A stretch of DNA of 64,000 nucleotides from Mixophyes australis (lineage: Eukaryota > Chordata > Amphibia > Anura > Limnodynastidae): contig JAVHZZ010000012.1 in the NCBI GenBank assembly GCA_036250195.1, positions 93,005,615 through 93,069,614 of the forward strand. The letters are read 5' to 3'. Positions 41,301 through 61,600 of this stretch are shown piece by piece. The number at the start of each line of letters is the position of its first letter. The stretch's first letter is position 1. The position numbers and the translations under genes are program-made. The notes under the pieces are model-generated. The model saw only the letters and a list, made by a program, of their open reading frames with translations. It was not told the DNA's origin and did no database searches.

Positions 41301-41720
41301 TGCTTCCACACATGTTTCTTCATGTCCTTATTGGCGTTCAGATGCCTGGTTTAGCGAATAGAGTGCACAATATGACTATATAACGCAACCAGGAGAGAAA
41401 CTATCATCTCCCCTTGTCTACTGCTGCCAGTAGGACATGTGACATCATGTTGTGACGTGAACAAAGGTCAGACGAGTGCATTGAATATTCACGCCTTCTC
41501 CTATTGGCTTGTGGCTCCAGACATGGATGTATCTGCAAGGGTAAGAATGCATGGGATTGTAAATATTCACAGGCTACAAACACCAAGGAATCCCAAACCC
41601 AACAAGCGATCAGTTATGTTGTGGTATCACACCAGCAAGATTACCTTCCTACAGGAGGGCAGGGGTGGGGTGGATTACCATCAAAACGGCAAAAACAAAG
41701 AGGAAGCAGCACACTGAGTA
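38391..41720. other. PKLR-HCN3 intergenic region, no gene recognised
   Basis: Single-copy sequence between two converging genes. Open frames are short, lack splice-site context and resemble nothing familiar. Part may be PKLR 3' untranslated region if a distal polyadenylation signal is used. Confidence 0.5.
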
Positions 41721-41724
41721 ATAC

Positions 41725-43095
41725 TCCTAGTATGGAGTAGAACACAGGGTTTAGAATGGACCTCTAGTTATGAAAGTATGGAGCAAATATCTGGGTACAG
41801 CAAAGAACACCTCTTATGGTGTTATTACACTGGTTTGGGGCCCAAACATCTCTAGATAGGCAGAAGGGTCTAAGTAGGGGTTAGAACATTAAGTAGCAGG
41901 GCACTATGAATTAAGTATATCTACAGTATGAACTAGAGCTCAGTATACCCAGTAGAGATTTTGGTACTTGAATTTTAAAGTATGAAGGGAGTAGAGTGGA
42001 GTAGAGCTCTTACTTGAATTAAAGCTCTCAGTCTGTGGTAGAACATTGGGAACAGTAAAGTAGAGCTTTATCTATGAAGTATTGAGGAGATCTCTATGAA
42101 GTAGAACATCGGATATAGTGGAATAGAACTATGGAGGATATCTCTAACTGAATTAGAGATCTAGCTTTGAATTGGAGACCCTAGAATGTGGTATAACATT
42201 GGGTATGGTCAATATGAGTTCTATGTATGGAGCGGATCTCTAACCATGAATTAGAGATCTTAATATGTGGTAGAATATCGGGTAAGGTGAAGTAGAGCTC
42301 TAGCCATAATTTAGAGATCTTAGTAGGTAGATCATGTGGTATGTTGGAATAGAGTCTTAGTTACAGAGGAGAGCTCTAGCTTTAAATTGGAGATCCTGGA
42401 ATGTCGTTGAACATTGGATATGATGTAATAAAGCTCTAGGTATGGAGAAGAGTTCTAGCTGCGAATTAGACAACTTGTACGAGGTATGAGGACCGTTGGA
42501 TATGGTGAATATGAGTTTGAGTTATGGAGCGGATCTGCAGACATTAATTGGAGATCCTAGAATGTGGTAGAACATTGGGTAGGATGGAGTAGAGCTCTAC
42601 TATGAATAAGAGATCTTAGAATGGGGTAGAATATTGGGTAAGGTGGAGTAGAGCTCTAGCTATGACTTGGAGATCTTAGAATGGGGTAGAACATTTGGTA
42701 AGGTGGAGTAGAGCTCTAGCCATGACTTGGAGATTTTAGAATGTGGTAGAACATTGGGTAAGGTGAAGTAGAGCTCTAGCCATAACTTGGAGATCTTAGA
42801 ATGTGGTAGAACATTGGGTAAGATGGAGTAGAGCTCTACTATGAATAAGAGATCTTAGAATGGGGTAGAATATTGGGTAAGGTGGAATAGAGCTCTAGCT
42901 ATGACTTAGAGATCTTAGAATGTGATAGAACATCATATGCATGGCGAAATAGAGTTCTGGTTATGGAGGAGACCTCTAAGTTTGGTCTAAAACATTGGTT
43001 AGAGAGATCTTAGTAGGTGTGGAATAGAGATTTTGGTATGGAGTAGAATTCTACAACACTGGGCAGAGTAGTGATCTTAGACTGGGTATACAGAA
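41725..43095. repeat. Diverged 60-bp tandem repeat
   Basis: Copies of GAGCTCTAGCTATGACTTGG + AGATCTTAGAATGTGGTAGA + ACATTGGGTAAGGTGGAGTA. Those at 42590-42960 are similar and in register; those on either side have decayed. Older than the near-perfect arrays elsewhere in the window. Confidence 0.85.
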
Positions 43096-44619
43096 AGGGT
43101 CTAGGTATGGGATATGATTGCTCTGTTAAATAAAGGGAAACAATAGGAAGAAGAGAGAATTTGCACAAGAACAGATGAAAAGAAGTATTTTAAAATAAAC
43201 AGGCCGGAATTTTCCCATAAGGCAGATGAGAGCAGTCTACAATAGCGAGAGCACATTACAAAGGTATGAAGTATGAGTCTACACTGAAAAGGTAGGAGGT
43301 CCAGGACATGTCTATTTTGGAGGAAATAGGAAGAATCTATAGGAAAATAAACACAAAATAGCAAGGTGACTTTCATGGGATCAACTGAGGAGCCAGAAAT
43401 GAGGAATTGTTTGGAGACCTTGGAGAGGAAGGGAATGGAGTAATGATGGAAGAGTCTTGGAGGGTACAAGACGAGTACTGAAAGGCAGGATTTAACAGTG
43501 CAAAACAAAATTCACTGTTGGTTCAGTGCAACATAAAAAATTGTAAAGTGAATCTCCTTTTCGCCATTGAATTATCGATGCGCCACAACCTAATTGATAT
43601 AGTCTACTAAACTTCTTCTAGCTGGACTGGCGAGGGATATTTTTCCCAGAGCCCCTCGAGTTCTGCTCTGAGTCCCAGCCAAAAGACGTGGCTGTATGAC
43701 ACAGCTGAGTGGGCCGTGAGTGGGAGGACCAATCACATGCCACTATAAACAGACTGAGGCTTGCGATTGGTTCTCCCGCTCACATCTGTCCTCTGCCTCC
43801 ATGGAGTAGAAGCCGCAGTATGCTTCATTTCAGTTCAGGAACGATATTTCCTTTTGGGAAGATTAATGAAATGAGATAAAGGGGTGGATTGTTAGGAGTG
43901 TTCCTAGCTGTGTGGAGGGGCATATGGCTGTTTACATTCTGAATGTTGCATCAGCTCAGAGGTACCAAGAACTGGTCTCGTCCTATATTGTTGAGCTGTA
44001 TCTTGCACCAGTTGTATGTCCACAGTGAGGATCATTTCTAGTCGCACTTTACCCGATGTAAACCACAGGCCGCCTCGATGTCTCCTCCCTCTCATTATCC
44101 ATTTAATCCATGAATAAGACTCAACAGAGCAGTAATGTCTTGGCACACTTCTAGGTTGCACGACGGGATCTTAGTGTTGCAAGTGACAGGAGAAAAGGAT
44201 AGAAAGAGAAGCCAATACTAAGAGTAACATCTACAGAAGAGAAATCTACCCTGGTGGGAGAGTCAGTGACATCGGAGCTTCCACAGGACACTGGGACTCA
44301 CTGACTGAATACAAGTGGTTGGCAGGTACAATTATGTTGGATAATTGACCCAAGACGTCTTAGTGGTCTGCGTGTGCACATCCAATGGAACAGAACAGTT
44401 CTCTGGTAATGGTCCTGCTCAGCAAATATCTCCATTGCATGAGTGCCAAGACTAAGAACCCCAACACTGGAAGTGGTATAAGCTGGGCACAGGCAGAAAA
44501 CCCCAACGATAGATGTAATACAAATCAGAGGTGGATGGCAAATTCCAGTCCTGGAAGTGATGTTTGTTGGGGGCAGATAGAAAATCCCTGTACTGGAAGT
44601 GAAGTATGGACATGGCAAC
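43096..44619. other. Intergenic sequence with a small CCAAT palindrome
   Basis: No gene is recognised. At 43716-43783 GTGAGTGGGAGGACCAATCA and the inverted TGCGATTGGTTCTCCCGCTC form an imperfect hairpin of about 24-base arms, around a TATAAA-like core. Confidence 0.5.
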
Positions 44620-44741
44620 CTGTGGCGCTCCAAGTGTTTTGAAACTTCAAGCCCCAGCAAGCTTTGCCAGTAGATAGCAAGCCGATAGCTGGCAAGGTAT
44701 ACTGGGACTTGTAGTTTCACAACACCTGGAGAGCTCCAGGA
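44620..44741. mobile_element. Palindromic MITE
   Basis: GCGCTCCAAGTGTTTTGAAA and, inverted, GAGCTCTCCAGGTGTTGTGA form the ends. The inner arms carry CAAGCCCCAGCAAGCTTTGC and, inverted, CAAGTCCCAGTATACCTTGC. This short palindromic element type is abundant in frog genomes. No coding capacity. Confidence 0.7.
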
Positions 44742-45194
44742 AAATTGGGAATTAAGATTGATGCAATGTGTAGGACACAGTGAACCTAGTCCTAGGTGCA
44801 ACATACAGCATGGAAGGGTTTGTGGTGGGTGGGGGGGATTTTACAGTTAAGCCTTTTTCATGGTCATGGAATCCATCTGGGCACACATCTCAACCTCTAA
44901 TAGAAACAGGAGAAAACCTAAGCTTGCAGAGACACATTGTTACTGTAGTAGACCTGATAGGACTAATCTTTGGGCGATTAATAGGACACATAAACAAGGG
45001 AGGGACATGGAAGACCCAGTACACACCTCACAGGTAGGTTCCATAAGCCACTTTCTCCGTGACACTGGTCCTCACTTGTGGTTCCACAAATTCTAGAATG
45101 GCTGCCTGGAACAAGCTCTGAGGACTCAGAAGAACTAAGGGGAATCCACTTTTCTTCATAAGTTAGTCTAAACCCTCCACCAAAAGACCGTCCA

Positions 45195-45599
45195 GAGACT
45201 CATATGTAAAGCGCTTTATTCCTTGTTTATAAAGCTAAGCATAGTGTGTAAGGCATAATTACTCTCAATCCGTGCTGACAACTTCTTTCCTTTCCACAGC
45301 GGTTGGTGTCACTGACTCAGGGAAAATGTGCTTGAGCCAAATGTTGGTCTTCTGCATGGGTAGAAGGTACATAAGACACTGGTACGTTAGCGGACAGACT
45401 TGGGACACATATTGAGCTTCTGCTTGACTCGGGGAATTATTGGACAGAATATTAGGACTCAGCAATTGTGGTGTTGTTAAACTGGGAGACTCCAGAGGAT
45501 CAGGCTATGTTTTCACCTCATGTCTGGTTCCTGCATGAACTAGAAGATGGTTGGGTTCTATGTTGGTCTTTTGAAAGAGTCAATTGCTTCGGCCTCTCT
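45195..45599 (-). terminator. HCN3: HCN3 3' untranslated region and polyadenylation signal
   Basis: On the minus strand AATAAA lies at 45220-45215, about 380 bases after the stop, and is followed by a G/T-rich stretch. This gives a compact 3' UTR. The cleavage point is inferred. Confidence 0.55.
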
Positions 45600-56190
<10,591 letters not shown>

Positions 56191-56348
56191 CTGAAGGAAG
56201 GGGAGAAGGTAGAAATGGAAAGGGGAGAAAAGTAAAGCAACAGTGAAGTCAATGAGGAAAGATATATGGACAAATGTAGATAAAGAGGACAGAAAGGTCA
56301 ATGCTGTTTGGAGAGGTGGGATTCAATTTGATCAAAAATAGACATGAA

Positions 56349-57508
56349 TTGCCCAAGACCTTTTTCTTTCCTTTCCTCAGCTCCAAGATCGCTACAACTT
56401 GCCATCCTCAGAAACATACAGATACTTGCAAATCAGACATTGGGTCAGAACTGTCTCTAGGACCCCCTACTCTCTTATTTTGCTCCCATCGTCTGTCATA
56501 AACAGACTGACAAAGGGTAGTGGTAGAGGTGGAATAACGTTTTGGTATCACTACATGTACTCACTGATTCCCCCTGCTAAAACTCCTGCACAAACCCAGT
56601 GGGACACGGATGTGAATTTAAGGCTCACTGAGCAACAATGGGAAAGAATTTATATAACTTCCTACCGTATGTCCAAATGCATTAACCATACAGAGATGCA
56701 GGTCAAACTTCTCAACCGGCTGTTCCTTACCCCGGAGCGGTTACACAGGTTCTGGCCAAGTCAATCAAAATTCTGCATCAATGTACCCAAATAGCCGATA
56801 TTTCCCATGTTTTCTGGGCTTGCCCAGTGATTCAGCCGCTGTGGGGCGAGGTATTTGCTCTGATCTCAATTGTCTTAAAGACTCCGGTCGCCCTAGACCC
56901 AGCCCTGGCTCTTCTCCATGTCTACCCGACTTCCATTCCGAAGCACGACCGCTACCTCTTGGGCCATATATTGATACCTGCTAGAGCAGCAATAGCACAA
57001 AACTGGAAGTCTCAGGCCCCCCCAACCACTACCCAAATCATCTCTAAGATACAATATAGTTTTGAGATGGAAACAATAGATACGCCCTATTCCTCATCTG
57101 CATCAGCTCCCATCATGAGATGGTTTAGGTGGCATCACAGATGGCCCTGGGGCTCCTCAAGAGATTCCCAACTTCCCAGCAGCCCACTCCCCAGCGGCCC
57201 TCATAGTATCCCCCCAGCCTGTCGAGCAGTTCCAACCCCCTGATACCCCTTCCATGGTAGAAACATCTTCAGTAGGTCAAAATGAAGGTTGATATGTTTT
57301 GCTGTATCATTTTTTTTCTTTTACCACTAAATGTTAAATGTACATTGTTTATATAGTGTGCCTTATGTTACTCTAGTGATTCCTTTCCCCCTGCGCAGGG
57401 ACCCCCTATGTGTTTTCCTTTGTTTGTATTCTTCTCTTCCGCTCTTTTTTTTTCTGTACCCCATATATCTTTAAAAATGTGCAATAAAAATATTGATGAA
57501 AAAAAAAT
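56349..57508 (+). mobile_element. 5'-truncated L1-like LINE with 14-bp target duplication
   Basis: The 3' end of an L1-like ORF2: SSETYRYLQIRHWVRT, QWERIYITSYRMSKC, then after a frameshift HVFWACPVIQPLW, RYLLGHILIPARAAIAQNW and MRWFRWH. An A-rich tail with AATAAA ends it at about 57508. AAAATAGACATGAA at 56335-56348 and again at 57509-57522 is the target-site duplication. It sits about 150 bp upstream of HCN3 exon 2, antisense to the gene. Confidence 0.9.
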
Positions 57509-57522
57509 AAAATAGACATGAA

Positions 57523-57840
57523 GAAAGACAATGTGAAGGAGAGGTGGAAAAGAATTGTATATGGAAGATATGGAGGAAAGAGGAGGAAAGAAACCTTAAA
57601 GCCACCAAAGATACATTTACACATTATATTTTCCACCAACATTCTGGTAATTTAAGTGAAAACAAATAAGGTGATTATGGGCCGTGACCACATAACAGTG
57701 ACCCAGAGAGGCTTAATGGAGACCACAGTCCTCAGAACCCAATGTCGGCTCCTTGGGACCTTGGATCAGTCACTTTGTCCTCTAGTTTCCTAGACACCAA
57801 GATCTAGATGGTAAACTCTGCTGAGCAGAGAAGCTGTGTC
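57523..57840. other. Single-copy spacer
   Basis: No recognised feature between two L1-like remnants; presumably HCN3 intron 1. Confidence 0.45.
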
Positions 57841-57849
57841 TGACTAATT

Positions 57850-58920
57850 GTGTACCCAGCCCTGTGTGAAACCGTGTCAGGGCCAATCCAGTGCCTGAAC
57901 GTTTTCATGGCTACTCACGAATGCTCACAAAATATCGTAGCTGTTGAAACCCATTACAACATATTAACACATTCGTGCAGTTGTCCCGAACTGTTAAATA
58001 CATTTTCGGCTAAAGAGCTCCCCCCCTTTGTTGGAGATGTAACGCTCACGTGGGCTCCCAACTCCACATATGGTGGTCCTGCCCCAAGATGTCCCCATAT
58101 TGGAACGAAATAATTAATCTTTCCAAAATGATTACGGTTGCAGATGTGCAGACTGACCCTGGTTTCTGACTCCGGTCCTTATCCAACATTCCCAACTCTT
58201 CATACAAAAATATCACTCCTTAAACACCAGAACGATGTAGCTAAATCTCTGAACCTGGTTCGTTGGAAGTCCCCAACACCTCCCACTATGTCTGGTTTAC
58301 ACGCATTGATTTTTACATGTGGATGGAAGACCTATTCCCTCGGCCAGTAACCAGACCTCTGAGTTGGTTGGAATTTAAAGGAACGGAAGACTAATGTACA
58401 AGATTGCTATCCTCTCTCCCACCGCACTGATGAGAGACCAATCTGTCAGTTTATTGCCAGTCCTATGAGCAGGGGCAGGCTGGGCTGGGGGGCATCTCCC
58501 CATGGGCCTGTCCCATAGTCGGCTATCTTGGGCTGGGACCATCTACATTTTTTTTCCTTTAAAATAGGCTGCTGAGTCGAGGTCTTGCCCCCCCCCCCCC
58601 GGGCTAAAATTTGCCAGCCCTCCCCTGCCTATGAGTTACCCAGCTACTCTGCTACATAGTTTGCATCCTGGAATTGTACCCCCTTTGGCTACCTGATATA
58701 CTTCCCACCACTTTGTACGCACCTTTCTATCCCTTCCCCTTTACCTCCACCACCTTCTCCTCTCCCACTATCCCCTTGTCTGGATGTCTTTCCCCCTGTG
58801 TTAGTATCTTTTATTGAATACACTGGAAATGTTTCTGTGCTGTTGACTTGTCATGTTGATTCCATGTGAATTCTTATTGTTGATTACTATGCCACATATA
58901 AATAAAGAATCCGGAAAACT
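57850..58920 (+). pseudogene. Older L1-like LINE remnant
   Basis: Heavily frameshifted translation retains MWWSCPKMSPYWNEIINLSK near 58070-58125, the same region of ORF2 as HVFWACP in the neighbouring copy. The 3' end is AATAAAGAATCCGG at about 58900. It is interrupted by a hAT-type MITE at 58470. Confidence 0.65.
58470..58627. mobile_element. hAT-type MITE with 8-bp target duplication
   Basis: Inverted ends CAGGGGCAGGCTGG and CCAGCCCTCCCCTG (12 of 14 match), total 158 bp, flanked by CCTATGAG at 58462-58469 and 58628-58635. An 8-bp duplication with CAGGGG ends is the hAT pattern. It contains a run of 14 or so C. Confidence 0.92.
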
Positions 58921-58934
58921 ATATGTAATCCATG

Positions 58935-59260
58935 TGAGGCCAAGCATAGGCAAACCGAGGGGGGGGGGTTCCTAGTTCCTGGAAACCCCCTCCAAGCCTG
59001 GGGCACTGTATAATTGAGGCGGCTGGACCCTGCTCAAGCTTCACACGGCTCTGCTTGATACCGGAGAGCTCTGTGCACCTAACAGTAGTGCACGCAGCAT
59101 TGTCCATGTATATTATGGGGATAGGAAGAGTTGGAGAGAAGCCAAGCACTGTCTAATAGTATAGCCACGCCCCCATGCATGCTGGTCACGCCCACTGATG
59201 GCGTGGTGTGGAAACCGCCATCTACAAATCCTGCGTTTGCCCCTGCCAAGGCACAGCGTA
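58935..59260. mobile_element. Possible MITE remnant
   Basis: CATAGGCAAACCGAGGGGGG at the left resembles, inverted, GGGGCAAACGCAGGATTTGT at the right end. No target-site duplication could be settled. Confidence 0.3.
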
Positions 59261-61600
59261 AAACTGGTCCCAGTGAGTACCTGGAGCCGGGCAAGTGCTC
59301 CGAGATACCGGAGTGAGATTACTGCTATTAGATAAGGGGGTAGAAAGGCTGCATATTTTAGGGGCGCTCTATGCTGTACAGACCATCGCACCCTACTTTA
59401 AAGTCGTTTTCTAACACCTAACTTGCTATTTGTTATTTTATTGTTGCCGACACCCTTACAATAAAACTATTATTAAATGATAATGGGCAAAATGAATAAA
59501 TCAATAAACAAGATAACCATTTTATTAGAAAACTTCCCAGTTACAGAAGGTAAAACACAAACCAGCAGCACACTGCTCCCAGGGTCCCACGCTGGGCTGA
59601 CATTCACCCCTATACTGTGTCAGCAGGGCATGATGTAACTCTAGCCTCCTAATCCCTATCTATCCTATCACGGCCTACGTAGGAGTCACGAGGGCTCTCC
59701 CAGGTCAGCTGGGACGTGTGGCAGATTCCGGCTTTATACAAAGCCGATCGACCTAATGAAGTGGAGATTAGCAGGCAGCACCTTGCAGTGTGACACGATG
59801 ACTTTCAATCTCAATTCTCCGCAGACGCTCTAGATACTTCTATGGATGAAGGAAAGAGCGGCTGTCCCTCACATAAATATATTGGGGGCCTTCCACGCTC
59901 GGCTTCCTCCACCCAGTGGGGCACTTAGAGGGCACATGGATAGCTTGGCACATTACACAATGATGGTCAGTGACATAGATGACTGCTGGACCACAGGAAT
60001 CCTCCACTCGTACGGACTGATGGAGCCCCCTAATCCCACTGTCTGCTCCTGAAGAATGCTGCCCAGTCCTGTCCACACGTCAGTGTGATGCCAGTCTCCG
60101 TCACCAGCCCTTTTATACTCGGGCAGAGCCCCAGGGGGTCAGTAGAGAGGTTGGGGAGCGACTGGTGTGGAAAGAAGTGAAAGAAGGTGAGATAGGGGAT
60201 AGGTGGGGTAGAGAGAATGAGGATACAGAGCCTGTCTGGCTCCCTGGGTGGTCCGGGGTGAGCAGACCACCTGGCAGCATCTTTATCTATAATTTATAAT
60301 AACAACCCTCCCCCAACCCACCGTTACAAAGGGACATGTTCTGCTTCTATACAGAGGGGGAGAGGAGTGACGGGGCCGCTGAGAAGTGGAGGGGCGAGTA
60401 GTGGGAGTCGGGTTAGGGTCTCCTGCCCATGATAACACATAATATATATTTATATATCAGTACAGTACAGATATAACCATACTGTATACTGCAGTGAGCC
60501 GAGTCTATCTCTGCCTGCTCGTTATATGTGATATCCACGTATATATTGCAGTTGTACAGCAAGATGAGTCTTACGTTAATCTGTAGATGGGACAGCACCG
60601 TGCAGGGTGTACATACATGAAAATAGTTTATAGTTCATATTTATTTGTTGGAACCAATGAGATTGGGGCTGGAACTTTGTCTATCCCTATATAAAGGTGC
60701 AGCCGGATTCCCTCCCTCCCCCCCAGTTATATATAGATTTATTGTACGGTCAGAGAGGAGCCGAAGGTGATCTCCAGCCTACGCCATTACCCAGACTCCT
60801 TCTATCAATAACTGGTAATATGTAATGACTGCGTCTCACCACACCAGGACCTCGCCAATGCATCACATAATGTCCCACTGGGATATATTACAGGAAATAA
60901 GATTATCAGATAACTCTCAGCGGACCTCAGGAGGACCCCAATGTTCCTCCATAAGAATCAGGTGTACAGCGGTATTATCACACCCTCTGCGGATCCTGCC
61001 TTTGTCTTACTACGGCAATCATTCATGTAATCATACTTACCAAAATACATAAAGGCAAAATTGTGAGAATAAAAGCCTTGCCCCCAATCAGCCCAAACTT
61101 CGCCCCTAACTTACCAAACAATCCCCCCATTTGGGAAAATTTCCCTGCACTTCAGGCAGATCCGTGAATAATGACAGATAGGAGGTGTATAAGAAAGTGC
61201 AGACCTGGAGCGCACTGAGCGTATCCCCTATACTTATGGCAGACCTAGGCAGTCACCTACGGTGCCAGAGTATAGGGACGTATAACCCACACGCCAGCCT
61301 GTACCCTAATGTGCTGCAGGCTCCCCCAACATAGGTTGTATGTGTAATGTGTAGATCACATGCGCTCAGCATGTATGTATAAAACGTTTATTACTCCTCT
61401 GTATCACTTATACTCAGTGGGGGAAGAGTATAAATATATTTGCACAGATCCTGCACTGACTGTATAATCCCCTGACCAGCACCTTGTGGTAGGAAAAGTG
61501 TCATCATAGTGCTGGATTCCGGAGCTACTTATCCATCCTACATGTCTGCTCACCTCATGGCTGATAAGCCCCGCCCTCTTCTGGATAATTACTTGTATAA
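59261..61600. other. Region without recognised gene
   Basis: Single-copy sequence right of HCN3 exon 2, probably intron 1 or the 5' flank. On the minus strand a TATAAAA box lies at 60117-60111 and AATAAA at 59526-59521, without a convincing coding frame between them. HCN3 exon 1 (which should end in an Arg codon AG before GT) was searched for by eye and not found. Confidence 0.45.

Noticed and set aside
43101..43508. Minus-strand frame of 135 codons in the PKLR-HCN3 interval
   Set aside because: No known domain, no splice-site or promoter support, and AT-rich composition in which such frames arise by chance.
59840..60076. 78-codon minus-strand frame downstream of a TATA box
   Set aside because: The first codon is GTG, not ATG, and the translation matches no family I recognise.
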